Positions 1-5,221 of a DNA stretch of 5,234 nucleotides are shown here, piece after piece. Source of the stretch: Halovenus sp. (GTDB taxonomy: Archaea; Halobacteriota; Halobacteria; Halobacteriales; Haloarculaceae); the NCBI GenBank assembly GCA_028275145.1, contig JAQCNG010000283.1, forward strand, positions 1-5,234, written 5' to 3'. Made by a program: the position numbers and the translations under genes. The notes below the pieces were generated by a model. That model saw nothing but the letters and a program-made list of their open reading frames with translations, did not search any database and was not told the origin of the DNA. Positions within the stretch are counted from its first letter, which is position 1. Each line of letters starts with the position of its first letter.

Positions 1-293
1 AGCGTGCCGTTTGTAATACTGAGATTGTCACCGGTGATGTCGGTGAGGGTGTTACCCCCGCTCAGAGAGCCGCTGAGTTGGTTGACGGTCCCACCCGACG
101 CGAGGTCGGCCGCGTCACCCCAGGCGACCGAGACGGTGTCGCCGTCGCCGATGTCTGTCGGGTCGATGCCGTCACCGCCCGTGAGGTCTGTGGCCCCACC
201 GCTGCCGCCGGCCGCATTCAATTGTCCGTTGCTGATCGAGAGGTTGTTCCCCTCGATGTCCGTGAGTGTCGCGCCGCCACTGAGCGACCCCGA
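1..293 (-). repeat. Pair of 25-residue repeats (SGSLSGG.TLTDI..NLSI.NG.L)
   Basis: The two copies are at 219-293 (residues 360-384) and 1-74 (residues 433 onward, cut by the window edge), 73 residues apart. Each begins SGSLSGG and ends NLSI(S/T)NG followed by one residue and L. One 29-residue module lies between them, so the protein seems to enter a second composite period of about 73 residues that may continue to the left of the window. Confidence 0.85.
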
Positions 294-1370
294 AATCGAG
301 TCGACAGCACCCGACGCATCCAGGTCGGCACCGCCGCTCCAGTCCGTGACAGCACCCGACGTGTCGAGGTCAGCGGCACCGCTCCAGTCGGCGATAGCAC
401 CCGACGTGTCGAGGTCGGCCGCGCCGCTCCAGTCCGTGACAGCGCCCGACGTACCGAGGTCGGCCGCGCCGCTCCAGTCTGTGACAGCGCCCAACGTATC
501 GAGGTCAGCGGCACCGCTCCAGTCCGTGACAGCGCCCGACGCGTTCAGGTCGCCAGCGTCGGCCCACGCAACCGAGAGTGTGTCGCCGTCACCGATGTTC
601 GTGGGGTCAATGCCGTTGCCGCCGGTGAGACTGCCGATGCCACCACCGCCACCGGTGACGTTGCCGTCGGCATCGAGGTCGTTGGCATCCTCCCAGGTGA
701 CCGAGAGTTCGTCATCGTCACCGATGTTCGTCGGGTCGATACCGTCGCCGCCAGTGAGACTGCTGATGCCGCCGCCGCCGCCGCTCGTCACGTTGCCATC
801 GGCGTCGAGGTCGTTGGCCTCGCTGAAGTCGTTTATTTGGCCGGTGCTCCCGAGGTTTGCCGAATCATCCCACGCGACTGAGAGTGTGTCGCCGTCGCCG
901 ATATCTGTCGGGTCGATGCCCTCGCCGCCCGTGAGACTGCCGACGAGGTCCGCGGTGACACTGCCCGAGGCGTCGAGGTCAGCCGCCGCGCTGAAATCAG
1001 TGATGTCACCGCTGGCGTCGAGGCTACTTGCGTCCCCCCACGCCGCCGAGAGTGTGTCGCCGTCACCGATGTTCGTGGGGTCAATGCCGTTGCCGCCGGT
1101 GAGACTGCTGATGCCACCGCCGCCACCGCCGCCGAGGGAGAACTCCTGTGACCAGGCGTTCCCGTCACCGAGATAGACCTCACCGGTCGTGGTGTCGAGG
1201 TACTTCGCGCCCTCGGTGGGGTCGTAGTCGTTGTCTCCCTCCGTCGGTCCCCCGTCGTCCCGGAGCTCGATGTCGACCTCGAAGGCCTCGAAGTTCTCGT
1301 TCAGCGGTTCGTGCCAGTTCTCCGTTCCCTCCCCAGGGACATTGTAGCCGTGATTCGGCGTCTCGACCAT
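1..1370 (-). CDS. Repeat-rich tail-fibre/adhesin-like protein, C-terminus beyond the window
   Basis: The frame is open from an ATG at 1370 to the left edge (456 complete codons, no stop). An in-frame TAA lies 25 bases upstream of the ATG at 1395-1397. Residues 1-79 form a distinct N-terminal module (NHGYNVPGEG, then WHEPLNENFEAF, then GAKYLDTTTGEVYLGDG). After seven glycines (80-86) come five 29-residue modules, glycine linkers at 197-201 and 240-244, five tandem 15-residue repeats (279-353), and two 25-residue repeats ending in NLSI(S/T)NG. I see one Lys, one Arg and no Cys, so the protein is very acidic, as expected for a halophile. There is no signal peptide or membrane segment. The N-terminal module and the GDGDTLSV-type repeats recall, from memory, haloarchaeal virus tail fibres and beta-helix proteins. 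That role is inference. Lack of a secretion signal fits a virion or appendage part better than a Sec-exported surface protein. Alternatives are a decayed provirus gene or an unusual host adhesin. That it is a real coding frame is well supported; the function is not. Confidence 0.85.
   Translation of the reverse strand, partial: MVETPNHGYNVPGEGTENWHEPLNENFEAFEVDIELRDDGGPTEGDNDYDPTEGAKYLDTTTGEVYLGDGNAWSQEFSLGGGGGGGISSLTGGNGIDPTNIGDGDTLSAAWGDASSLDASGDITDFSAAADLDASGSVTADLVGSLTGGEGIDPTDIGDGDTLSVAWDDSANLGSTGQINDFSEANDLDADGNVTSGGGGGISSLTGGDGIDPTNIGDDDELSVTWEDANDLDADGNVTGGGGGIGSLTGGNGIDPTNIGDGDTLSVAWADAGDLNASGAVTDWSGAADLDTLGAVTDWSGAADLGTSGAVTDWSGAADLDTSGAIADWSGAADLDTSGAVTDWSGGADLDASGAVDSISGSLSGGATLTDIEGNNLSISNGQLNAAGGSGGATDLTGGDGIDPTDIGDGDTVSVAWGDAADLASGGTVNQLSGSLSGGNTLTDITGDNLSITNGT
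102..1106 (-). repeat. Five interspersed 29-residue modules (GIDPT / GDGDTLS / W.DA)
   Basis: Copies occupy 1020-1106, 852-938, 675-761, 546-632 and 102-188 (residues 89-117, 145-173, 204-232, 247-275 and 395-423). The common pattern is LTGG(N/E/D)GIDPT(N/D)I, then GD(G/D)D(T/E)(L/V)S, two residues, W, one residue, D(A/S), two residues, L. Copies 1 and 4 share long near-identical DNA. The spacing between starts varies (56, 59, 43 and 148 residues) because glycine linkers and the 15-residue repeats are inserted between copies. Such regularly repeated Asp/Gly turns with a conserved Trp are typical of fibrous beta-structured proteins; this structural reading is inference. Confidence 0.9.
312..536 (-). 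repeat. Five tandem 45-bp (15-residue) repeats
   Basis: Residues 279-353 of the repeat protein are five head-to-tail copies of GAVTDWSGAADLDTS with few changes: L for the last S in copy 1, G for D in copy 2, AIA for AVT in copy 4, and G for A plus A for T in copy 5. The DNA copies are also very similar, which points to recent expansion or gene conversion. The unit resembles the stretch that follows the larger modules (DLDASG-x-(V/I)T), so it looks like a local amplification of the tail of that module. Confidence 0.93.
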
Positions 1371-1394
1371 ACCTCTCGTGCGTCTGGGCAATAG

Positions 1395-1406
1395 TTATAA
1401 TTTGCC
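1395..1406 (-). promoter_or_regulatory. BRE/TATA promoter of the repeat-protein gene
   Basis: On the minus strand, GGCAAA (BRE-like) is followed by TTATAA centred about 27 bases before the ATG at 1370. That distance puts the transcription start at or next to the A of the start codon, the usual arrangement for a leaderless haloarchaeal mRNA. The GAGAGG just before the ATG is too close to serve as a Shine-Dalgarno site, which also favours leaderless initiation. This promoter supports the choice of start. Confidence 0.65.
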
Positions 1407-1528
1407 ACATGTTTTCACGAGTGATAACTACCAGCGAGAACAGAAAGACACCGGTACCGGGACAATCGGAGAGTCCATTCGAGGACGCTACGGCGACACC
1501 ACGGGTCCGGTCGCGCGCCACGCTGGTC

Positions 1529-1608
1529 ATACTGTCGGCTGTAAGCCCATGGCACATTTCGGCACCCCGGGGTGCCGAATCGTTCCACGAAGTTACAGCC
1601 GACAGTAT
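1529..1608. repeat. 80-bp concentric inverted repeat (MITE-like or RNA hairpin)
   Basis: The outer arms 1529-1544 and 1593-1608 are perfect 16-base inverted repeats (left arm ATACTGTCGGCTGTAA). The core 1558-1579 is a perfect 22-base palindrome. Both share the centre 1568.5, and the 13 bases between them on each side match partly (6 of 13). Read as minus-strand RNA, four of the seven mismatches become G-U pairs, so about 37 of 40 positions could pair. The pentamer TGGTC occurs just outside the left arm (1524-1528) and three bases outside the right arm (1612-1616), a possible but not flush target duplication. It could be a tiny non-autonomous insertion element, a solo terminal-repeat remnant, or the structured 3' end of the short gene that reads into it. 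There is no transposase nearby. Confidence 0.85.
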
Positions 1609-1751
1609 CAGTGGTCGGCGACCCTCTGGGTCACCCCCAGGTCGAGTCGGAGGCGGTTCTCGATTGTGACCGGCCGTTCTTCGAGTCCGGCGTCGCGCTC
1701 GCGCACGCGCCACGTGACTGCCGTGGCGAACAACCCGCTCTCGAAAGACAT
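1608..1751 (-). CDS. Small acidic/basic-mixed hypothetical protein, 47 residues
   Basis: The frame starts at an ATG at 1751 and ends in a TGA at 1608-1610. It begins MSFESGLFATAVTW and ends VTQRVADH. I do not recognise a family. Support for a real gene: third positions are strongly G/C as in the neighbours, and a TATA-like CATATG is centred about 27 bases before the ATG, fitting a leaderless transcript. A possible earlier in-frame ATG at 1780-1778 overlaps that TATA box and is less likely. There is no signal peptide, membrane segment or Cys pair. The first base of the right arm of the 80-bp inverted repeat lies inside the stop codon, so the gene may have been cut short by insertion of that element, or the hairpin may be its 3' untranslated region. 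If the repeat plus one TGGTC copy is removed, the frame stays open for about 33 more codons, but those show no convincing protein character. Confidence 0.45.
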   Translation of the reverse strand: MSFESGLFATAVTWRVRERDAGLEERPVTIENRLRLDLGVTQRVADH

Positions 1752-1767
1752 TAGTAGGCGTCCACCA

Positions 1768-1779
1768 GAGAAATTCATA
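1768..1779 (+). promoter_or_regulatory. argG: Possible plus-strand promoter for argGH
   Basis: GAGAAA followed by TTCATA, read on the plus strand, overlaps the opposing TATA box. It would start transcription near 1803 and give argG a leader of about 200 bases. It is the only AT-rich, BRE-preceded box I can find between 1752 and 2002. A long leader is less usual in haloarchaea, so argG may instead use a promoter without a recognisable TATA box close to its start. Confidence 0.2.
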
Positions 1780-1787
1780 TGATTCGG
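1776..1787 (-). promoter_or_regulatory. TATA-type promoter of the 47-codon gene
   Basis: On the minus strand, CCGAAT (BRE-like) precedes CATATG, centred at about 1778.5. This is 27 bases before the ATG at 1751, the same geometry as the promoter at 1395-1406. CATATG is its own reverse complement, so the box could also work toward argG. Confidence 0.5.
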
Positions 1788-1975
1788 ACCCGCGTGCTCG
1801 GTCGACCCGTGACCGCTACCGGCGGGTCCGGCGACCGCCGGCGACCACGGCGGCCGGGCCGTTAGGCCCGACACTACCACTCTCCTCCGACCCCTTCGAT
1901 GTTCGTCACCCCTCGGCCGACAGGGCCCGCGCTGGACACCCCGACGGCGGGCGCGACAATCCCGAACCGACTGCG

Positions 1976-2002
1976 AACACACCAACCACACACACCACAC
2001 AC
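1976..2002 (+). promoter_or_regulatory. argG: 27-base A/C-only leader directly before the argG start
   Basis: The 27 bases before the argG ATG contain only A and C. There is no Shine-Dalgarno sequence, and the usual leaderless TATA position (about 1976) is GC-rich. An RNA with no G or U cannot fold on itself, so it would leave the start codon unstructured. This may be how an SD-less leadered mRNA is read; that is inference. Confidence 0.5.
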
Positions 2003-3229
2003 ATGACAGCATCAGAATCCACAGGGACCGACCGCGTCGCGCTCGCCTTCTCGGGCGGCCTCGACACGACGGTCTGTGTCCCACTGCTCGAAGACGAGTA
2101 CGGCTACGACCAGGTAATCGGCGTCACAGTCGACGTCGGCCAACCCGAAGCGGAGTTCGCGGAGGCCCGCGAGACGGCCGAGGCCCTCGACGTCGAACAC
2201 CACGTCGTCGACGCCCGCGCGGAGTTCGCCGACCTCTGTCTGCGCTCGGTGCAGGCAAACGCCACCTACCAGGGCTATCCACTGGGAACGGCACTCGCCC
2301 GGCCCATCATTGCCACCGCCATCAGGGAGGTCGCAGATGCTGAGGACTGTGTCGCGCTCGCACACGGCTGTACCGGAAAGGGCAACGACCAGTTGCGCTT
2401 CGAGGCGGTCTGGCGCGACACCGATTACGAGGTGGTCGCGCCGGTGCGGGAGCTCGGTCTCACCCGCGAGTGGGAGAACGACTACGCCGCCGAGCGTGGC
2501 CTCCCCGTCGAGGGCGGCGCGGCGGGCCGGTACAGCATCGACGCGAACCTCTGGAGTCGCTCCATCGAGGGCTCTGAACTGGAAGACCCCGCGACGGTTC
2601 CCGAGGACGACATCTACGAGTGGACCGCGAGCCCCGGCCGCGAGCCAGAACTGCTCGAACTCACCTTCGAGGACGGTGAACCGGTCGCGCTCGACGGCGA
2701 CCCGATGGACCCGGTCGAACTCGTCGAGACGGTCAACGAGATTGCGGGCGCACACGGTGTCGGCCGCACAGACATGATGGAAGACCGGATGCTCGGGCTG
2801 AAAGTTCGTGAGAACTACGAACACCCGGCTGCAACGGTGCTCCTGACCGCCCACGAGGCGCTCGAACAGCTCGTGCTCACGTACGAGGAGCGGGCGTTCA
2901 AATCACAGGTCGACCAGCAGTGGGCACACAAGGCCTACCAGGGCCTCATCGACGCGCCCTTTGTCGAGGCGCTGGAGGCCTTTCTCGGCTCGACCCAGGA
3001 GCGTGTCACCGGAACCGTGACGGTGAAACTGGAGGGCGGAGGCTGTCGTCCGGTCGCGCGCGAGAGCGCCTACGCCGTCTACAGCGAGCGTGCTGCCTCG
3101 TTCAACGAGGAGGACGTCGGTGGCGGTATCACACAGGAGGACGCCACCGGTGTCGCAAAGTACCACGGCTTCCAGTCACGGCTCGCAAACAGCGCAATCG
3201 AGCGCGGGCGCGACCGGGATACGGAGTGA
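2003..3229 (+). CDS. argG: Argininosuccinate synthase
   Basis: Joins citrulline and aspartate using ATP, giving argininosuccinate, AMP and pyrophosphate: the second-last step of arginine synthesis, in the cytoplasm. The 408 residues are about the usual length of the family. The ATP pyrophosphatase P-loop SGGLDT is at 17-22. The conserved block AHGCTGKGNDQLRFE is at 120-134. Further family blocks are YSIDANLWSRSIEG (177-190), GRTDMMEDRMLGLKVREN (254-271) and KLEGGGCRPVARES (342-355), so the nucleotide-binding and the synthetase domains are both complete. The ATG at 2003 places the P-loop near the N-terminus, as expected; an earlier start would add low-quality sequence. The C-terminal tail after residue 395 is Arg- and Asp-rich and variable. 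argH follows after 9 bases, so the two are probably co-transcribed and perhaps translationally coupled. No frameshift or missing key residue is seen. Confidence 0.98.
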   Translation: MTASESTGTDRVALAFSGGLDTTVCVPLLEDEYGYDQVIGVTVDVGQPEAEFAEARETAEALDVEHHVVDARAEFADLCLRSVQANATYQGYPLGTALARPIIATAIREVADAEDCVALAHGCTGKGNDQLRFEAVWRDTDYEVVAPVRELGLTREWENDYAAERGLPVEGGAAGRYSIDANLWSRSIEGSELEDPATVPEDDIYEWTASPGREPELLELTFEDGEPVALDGDPMDPVELVETVNEIAGAHGVGRTDMMEDRMLGLKVRENYEHPAATVLLTAHEALEQLVLTYEERAFKSQVDQQWAHKAYQGLIDAPFVEALEAFLGSTQERVTGTVTVKLEGGGCRPVARESAYAVYSERAASFNEEDVGGGITQEDATGVAKYHGFQSRLANSAIERGRDRDTE

Positions 3230-3238
3230 CTGTCCGGG

Positions 3239-4747
3239 ATGACCGACGACGACCAGAACACCGGCGGCGAGCACGACACCGGTTACGGCAGGACCGGACC
3301 GGCATCCGGCGAGAGCGTCGTGCGGCGCGAGCGGTTCACCGGCGGCCCGGCGCGGGAGTTTCTCTCGTCGCTGTCGGCCGACGAGCGCATCTTCGCCGCC
3401 GACCTCGCGGTCGACCGGGCACACGTGGTGATGCTCACCGAGCAGGACATCGTCGGGGACGAGGACGCGGCGACCATCCTCGCGGCGCTCGCCGACATCG
3501 AGGCGGCAGGCCACGGCGCGCTCCCGGCCGGCGAGGACGTCCACGAGGCAATCGAGACGGCGGTCGTCGAGCGGGTCGGGCCGGCCGGCGGCCGGATGCA
3601 CACCGCCCGCTCGCGCAACGACGAGGTGGCGGCCTGCATCCGTTACCGCCTGCGGGAGGACCTGCTTGCCGCGCTGGAGACGGTCGTGGAGGCCCGCGAG
3701 CGCCTGCTCGCGAGCGCGAGCGAGGAGGTGGAGACGGTGATGCCGGGCTACACACATCTCCAGCCCGCACAGCCGACGACGGTTGCCCACTGGCTGTGCT
3801 CGTACGAGGGGGCGCTCGCCCGGGACGCCGGGCGACTGCTCGATGCCTACGACCGGGTCAACCGCTCGCCGCTCGGTGCGGCTGCCTTCGCCGGCACACC
3901 GTTCGACGTCGACCGCGAGCAGACGGCGGCGCTGCTCGGGTTCGACGGTCTCGTCGAGAACGCGACCGACGCCGTCTCGGCGCGGGACTTCCTCGTTGAG
4001 ACCAGCGCCGGGGTGGCGGGGCTGGGTCTCACACTCTCCGGACTCGCCGAGGACAGCGTGCTCTTTGCCCACCGCGGCTATCTCGACCTGGCCGACGCCT
4101 ACGCCTCGACGTCGAGCATCATGCCCCAGAAGAAGAACCCGGACACCCTGGAACTGGTCCGGGGACGGACCGGCGACGCGGTGGCGGGACTGTCGGGACT
4201 GCTGACGACGCTGAAAGGGCTCCCCCGGGCGTACAACCGGGACCTGCAGCGGGCCGGGCGCCACGCCTGGGAGGCTATCGACTCGGTCACCGCGTCGGCG
4301 GAGGTGGCGGTCGGCGCGGTGACGACCGCCGACTGGGACGAGGGGGCGCTGGCGAGCGCTGCCGGCGAGGGGTTCACCACCGCCACGGGCGTGGCCGACC
4401 TGCTGGCGCGGTCGGGGGTGCCCTTCCGGACGGCCCACGAGGTGGTGGCTCTGGCCGGCGAGGCCGACCAGCCCGACGCGGCGGCGCTGGAGGCGGCCGC
4501 CCGGGAGGTGCTCGGGGAATCGCTGTGGAGTCACGTCGACCGCGCGGCCGTCGAGCGCGCGCTCGACCCCGAACAGAGCGTCGCGTCGCGTGACTCCCGC
4601 GGCGGGCCCGCACCCGACGCCGTGGCGGCTCACCTCGACCGGGCCCGCGACGGACTGGCCGGGGACCGCGCCGCAATCGACGAGCGCCGGGAGACGCTGT
4701 CGACCGCCGCCCGACGCCTCGACCGGGAGGTGTCGCGCTATGTCTGA
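3239..4747 (+). CDS. argH: Argininosuccinate lyase
   Basis: Splits argininosuccinate into arginine and fumarate, the last step of the pathway; it belongs to the fumarase/aspartase superfamily and normally works as a tetramer. The three conserved regions are present: HTARSRNDEV at 121-130, MPGYTHLQPAQPTTVAHW at 168-185 with the Thr-His pair at 172-173, and the signature SSIMPQKKNPD at 292-302 carrying the catalytic serine of the mobile loop. The C-terminal domain contains DPEQSVASR and GGPAPDAV near 443-462. At 502 residues it is longer than the typical 450-470. The extra length is an acidic, Gly-rich N-terminus (about residues 1-25) before VVRRERFTGGPA, plus Ala-rich surface segments. A start further in (for example a GTG near residue 27) would give a more standard length, but the ATG at 3239 is placed well for coupling to argG. 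A GGAG at 3223-3226, within the end of argG, is a distant possible ribosome site. Confidence 0.97.
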   Translation: MTDDDQNTGGEHDTGYGRTGPASGESVVRRERFTGGPAREFLSSLSADERIFAADLAVDRAHVVMLTEQDIVGDEDAATILAALADIEAAGHGALPAGEDVHEAIETAVVERVGPAGGRMHTARSRNDEVAACIRYRLREDLLAALETVVEARERLLASASEEVETVMPGYTHLQPAQPTTVAHWLCSYEGALARDAGRLLDAYDRVNRSPLGAAAFAGTPFDVDREQTAALLGFDGLVENATDAVSARDFLVETSAGVAGLGLTLSGLAEDSVLFAHRGYLDLADAYASTSSIMPQKKNPDTLELVRGRTGDAVAGLSGLLTTLKGLPRAYNRDLQRAGRHAWEAIDSVTASAEVAVGAVTTADWDEGALASAAGEGFTTATGVADLLARSGVPFRTAHEVVALAGEADQPDAAALEAAAREVLGESLWSHVDRAAVERALDPEQSVASRDSRGGPAPDAVAAHLDRARDGLAGDRAAIDERRETLSTAARRLDREVSRYV

Positions 4748-4836
4748 CCCGGTGGCCCGCCGACTCCCGTCCCTGTGGCCGACTCCGCCGGGTCGCTCGG
4801 GGCCTGCTCTGCTCGCCGCTCGAACCCCACCACCAC

Positions 4837-4850
4837 GGCCCGTCCGGGCC
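4837..4850. other. Small GC hairpin followed by an A-run after argH
   Basis: GGCCC and GGGCC pair around a GTCC loop, followed on the plus strand by a run of A rather than T. It therefore does not look like a terminator for argH, and I see no oligo-T terminator in the 90 bases after argH. The rest of 4748-4953 shows no gene or clear signal. Confidence 0.3.
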
Positions 4851-4953
4851 ACAAAAAACACCACATAACTGATACGCGACGACGAAACGCCCCGTTGCCG
4901 GTGTCTCTGCGCCGAGAGAGCCATCTCAGTTTGTTACATTGTTCTGATAGTTT

Positions 4954-4966
4954 CGACGGATTTAAG
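4954..4966 (+). promoter_or_regulatory. lysW: BRE/TATA promoter of lysW
   Basis: CGACGGA followed by TTTAAG is centred about 29 bases before the lysW ATG, which predicts a start of transcription at or within a few bases of the ATG. The preceding 4928-4953 is AT-rich compared with its surroundings and carries four GTT-containing words, a possible regulator site. The promoter suggests that lysW and the genes after it can be transcribed independently of argGH. Confidence 0.6.
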
Positions 4967-4983
4967 CCATTCGGGGCGAAAAC

Positions 4984-4989
4984 GGTGAT
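4984..4989 (+). promoter_or_regulatory. lysW: Shine-Dalgarno-like GGTGAT before lysW
   Basis: GGTGAT matches the last part of the archaeal anti-SD target (GGAGGTGAT), with the GG placed 7 bases before the ATG. A transcript from the nearby TATA box would begin after or inside it, so the site would only matter on mRNA reading through from argGH. Both modes may exist. Confidence 0.35.
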
Positions 4990-4992
4990 ACG

Positions 4993-5175
4993 ATGTCAGA
5001 CGACACACTCACAGCAGAGGACCCAATCACAGGCGAGGAAATCGACCTGCCGGCCGACATCGAGGTCGGCGAGATAATCGACAGTCCCATCAGCGGTGCC
5101 GAACTGGAGGTCATCTCGGTGGACCCGGTGACCCTGGAGGAGGCGCCCGAGCTGGAAGAGGACTGGGGGGAGTGA
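4993..5175 (+). CDS. lysW: LysW/ArgW amino-group carrier protein, cysteine-less form
   Basis: A 60-residue acidic carrier. In the LysW system a ligase (ArgX/LysX) joins glutamate or 2-aminoadipate to the side chain of the C-terminal Glu, protecting its amino group while kinase, reductase and aminotransferase act on it. The C-terminus APELEEDWGE (51-60) is the family hallmark, and the globular part aligns with LysW at VGEIID and SGAELEV. Next to argGH it most likely serves ornithine and arginine synthesis; haloarchaea generally make lysine by the diaminopimelate route. Oddity: in classical LysW two Cys-x-x-Cys knuckles bind zinc, but here the matching positions are D10, T13, S31 and S34, and there is no cysteine at all. 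The fold must be held together differently, perhaps by high salt and acidic packing. The glycines after each knuckle (G14, G35) are kept, so this is substitution and not decay. A hairpin starts two bases after the stop. Confidence 0.93.
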   Translation: MSDDTLTAEDPITGEEIDLPADIEVGEIIDSPISGAELEVISVDPVTLEEAPELEEDWGE

Positions 5176-5177
5176 TG

Positions 5178-5221
5178 ACACTGCCGGACGAAAATCCTGG
5201 CGGATTTTCGCCCGTCAGTGT
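5178..5221 (+). terminator. 44-base hairpin right after lysW (terminator/attenuator or small inverted-repeat element)
   Basis: The arms 5178-5197 and 5202-5221 are 20 bases each with 18 pairs and a four-base TGGC loop. The inner 9 bases, CGAAAATCC and GGATTTTCG, pair perfectly. Mismatches are at 5188/5211 and 5184/5215. The right arm includes a TTTT, but no T-run follows, so it is not a classical terminator. It may lower readthrough or protect the 3' end of the lysW message, which would raise the carrier above the downstream enzymes. It could also be a short repeat element: its outer end ACTGCCGG resembles ACTGTCGG in the arms of the repeat at 1529-1608. Confidence 0.6.

Larger units (their letters stand above)
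1752..2002. other. Non-coding region before argG, with a small hairpin
   Basis: Apart from the promoter boxes, no convincing gene is seen. The frames crossing it encode Arg- and Pro-rich sequence unlike the neighbours. A six-base stem CGGGCC / GGCCCG with loop GTTA lies at 1855-1870, in a GC-rich stretch with further short inverted repeats. If argG has a long leader, this could fold in the mRNA. No known riboswitch was recognised. Confidence 0.5.

Noticed and set aside
312..536. Regular repeats as a CRISPR array
   Set aside because: Units are contiguous with no spacers and keep an open reading frame of 15-residue repeats.
4..1176. Long plus-strand frame of 390 codons rich in Ser, Pro and Arg
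   Set aside because: It is the antisense shadow of the repeat protein: its repeats mirror the minus-strand ones, its composition is unlike haloarchaeal proteins, and the minus frame has a promoter and acidic composition.
1180..1713. Minus-strand 177-codon frame across the inverted repeat
   Set aside because: Arg-rich at both ends, no promoter, and it overlaps the N-terminus of the repeat protein in another phase.
1378..1782. Plus-strand 134-codon frame across the inverted repeat
   Set aside because: Basic, Ser/Arg-rich composition, no promoter, and it runs through the palindrome.
4837..4860. Hairpin plus homopolymer as a terminator of argH
   Set aside because: The homopolymer is A on the coding strand; archaeal termination needs T. 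It would only suit a minus-strand gene, and none is present to the right.
3176..4924. 582-codon minus-strand frame opposite argH
   Set aside because: It covers argH in antisense, is rich in Arg, Gly and His, and arises from high third-position GC; argH carries all family motifs.
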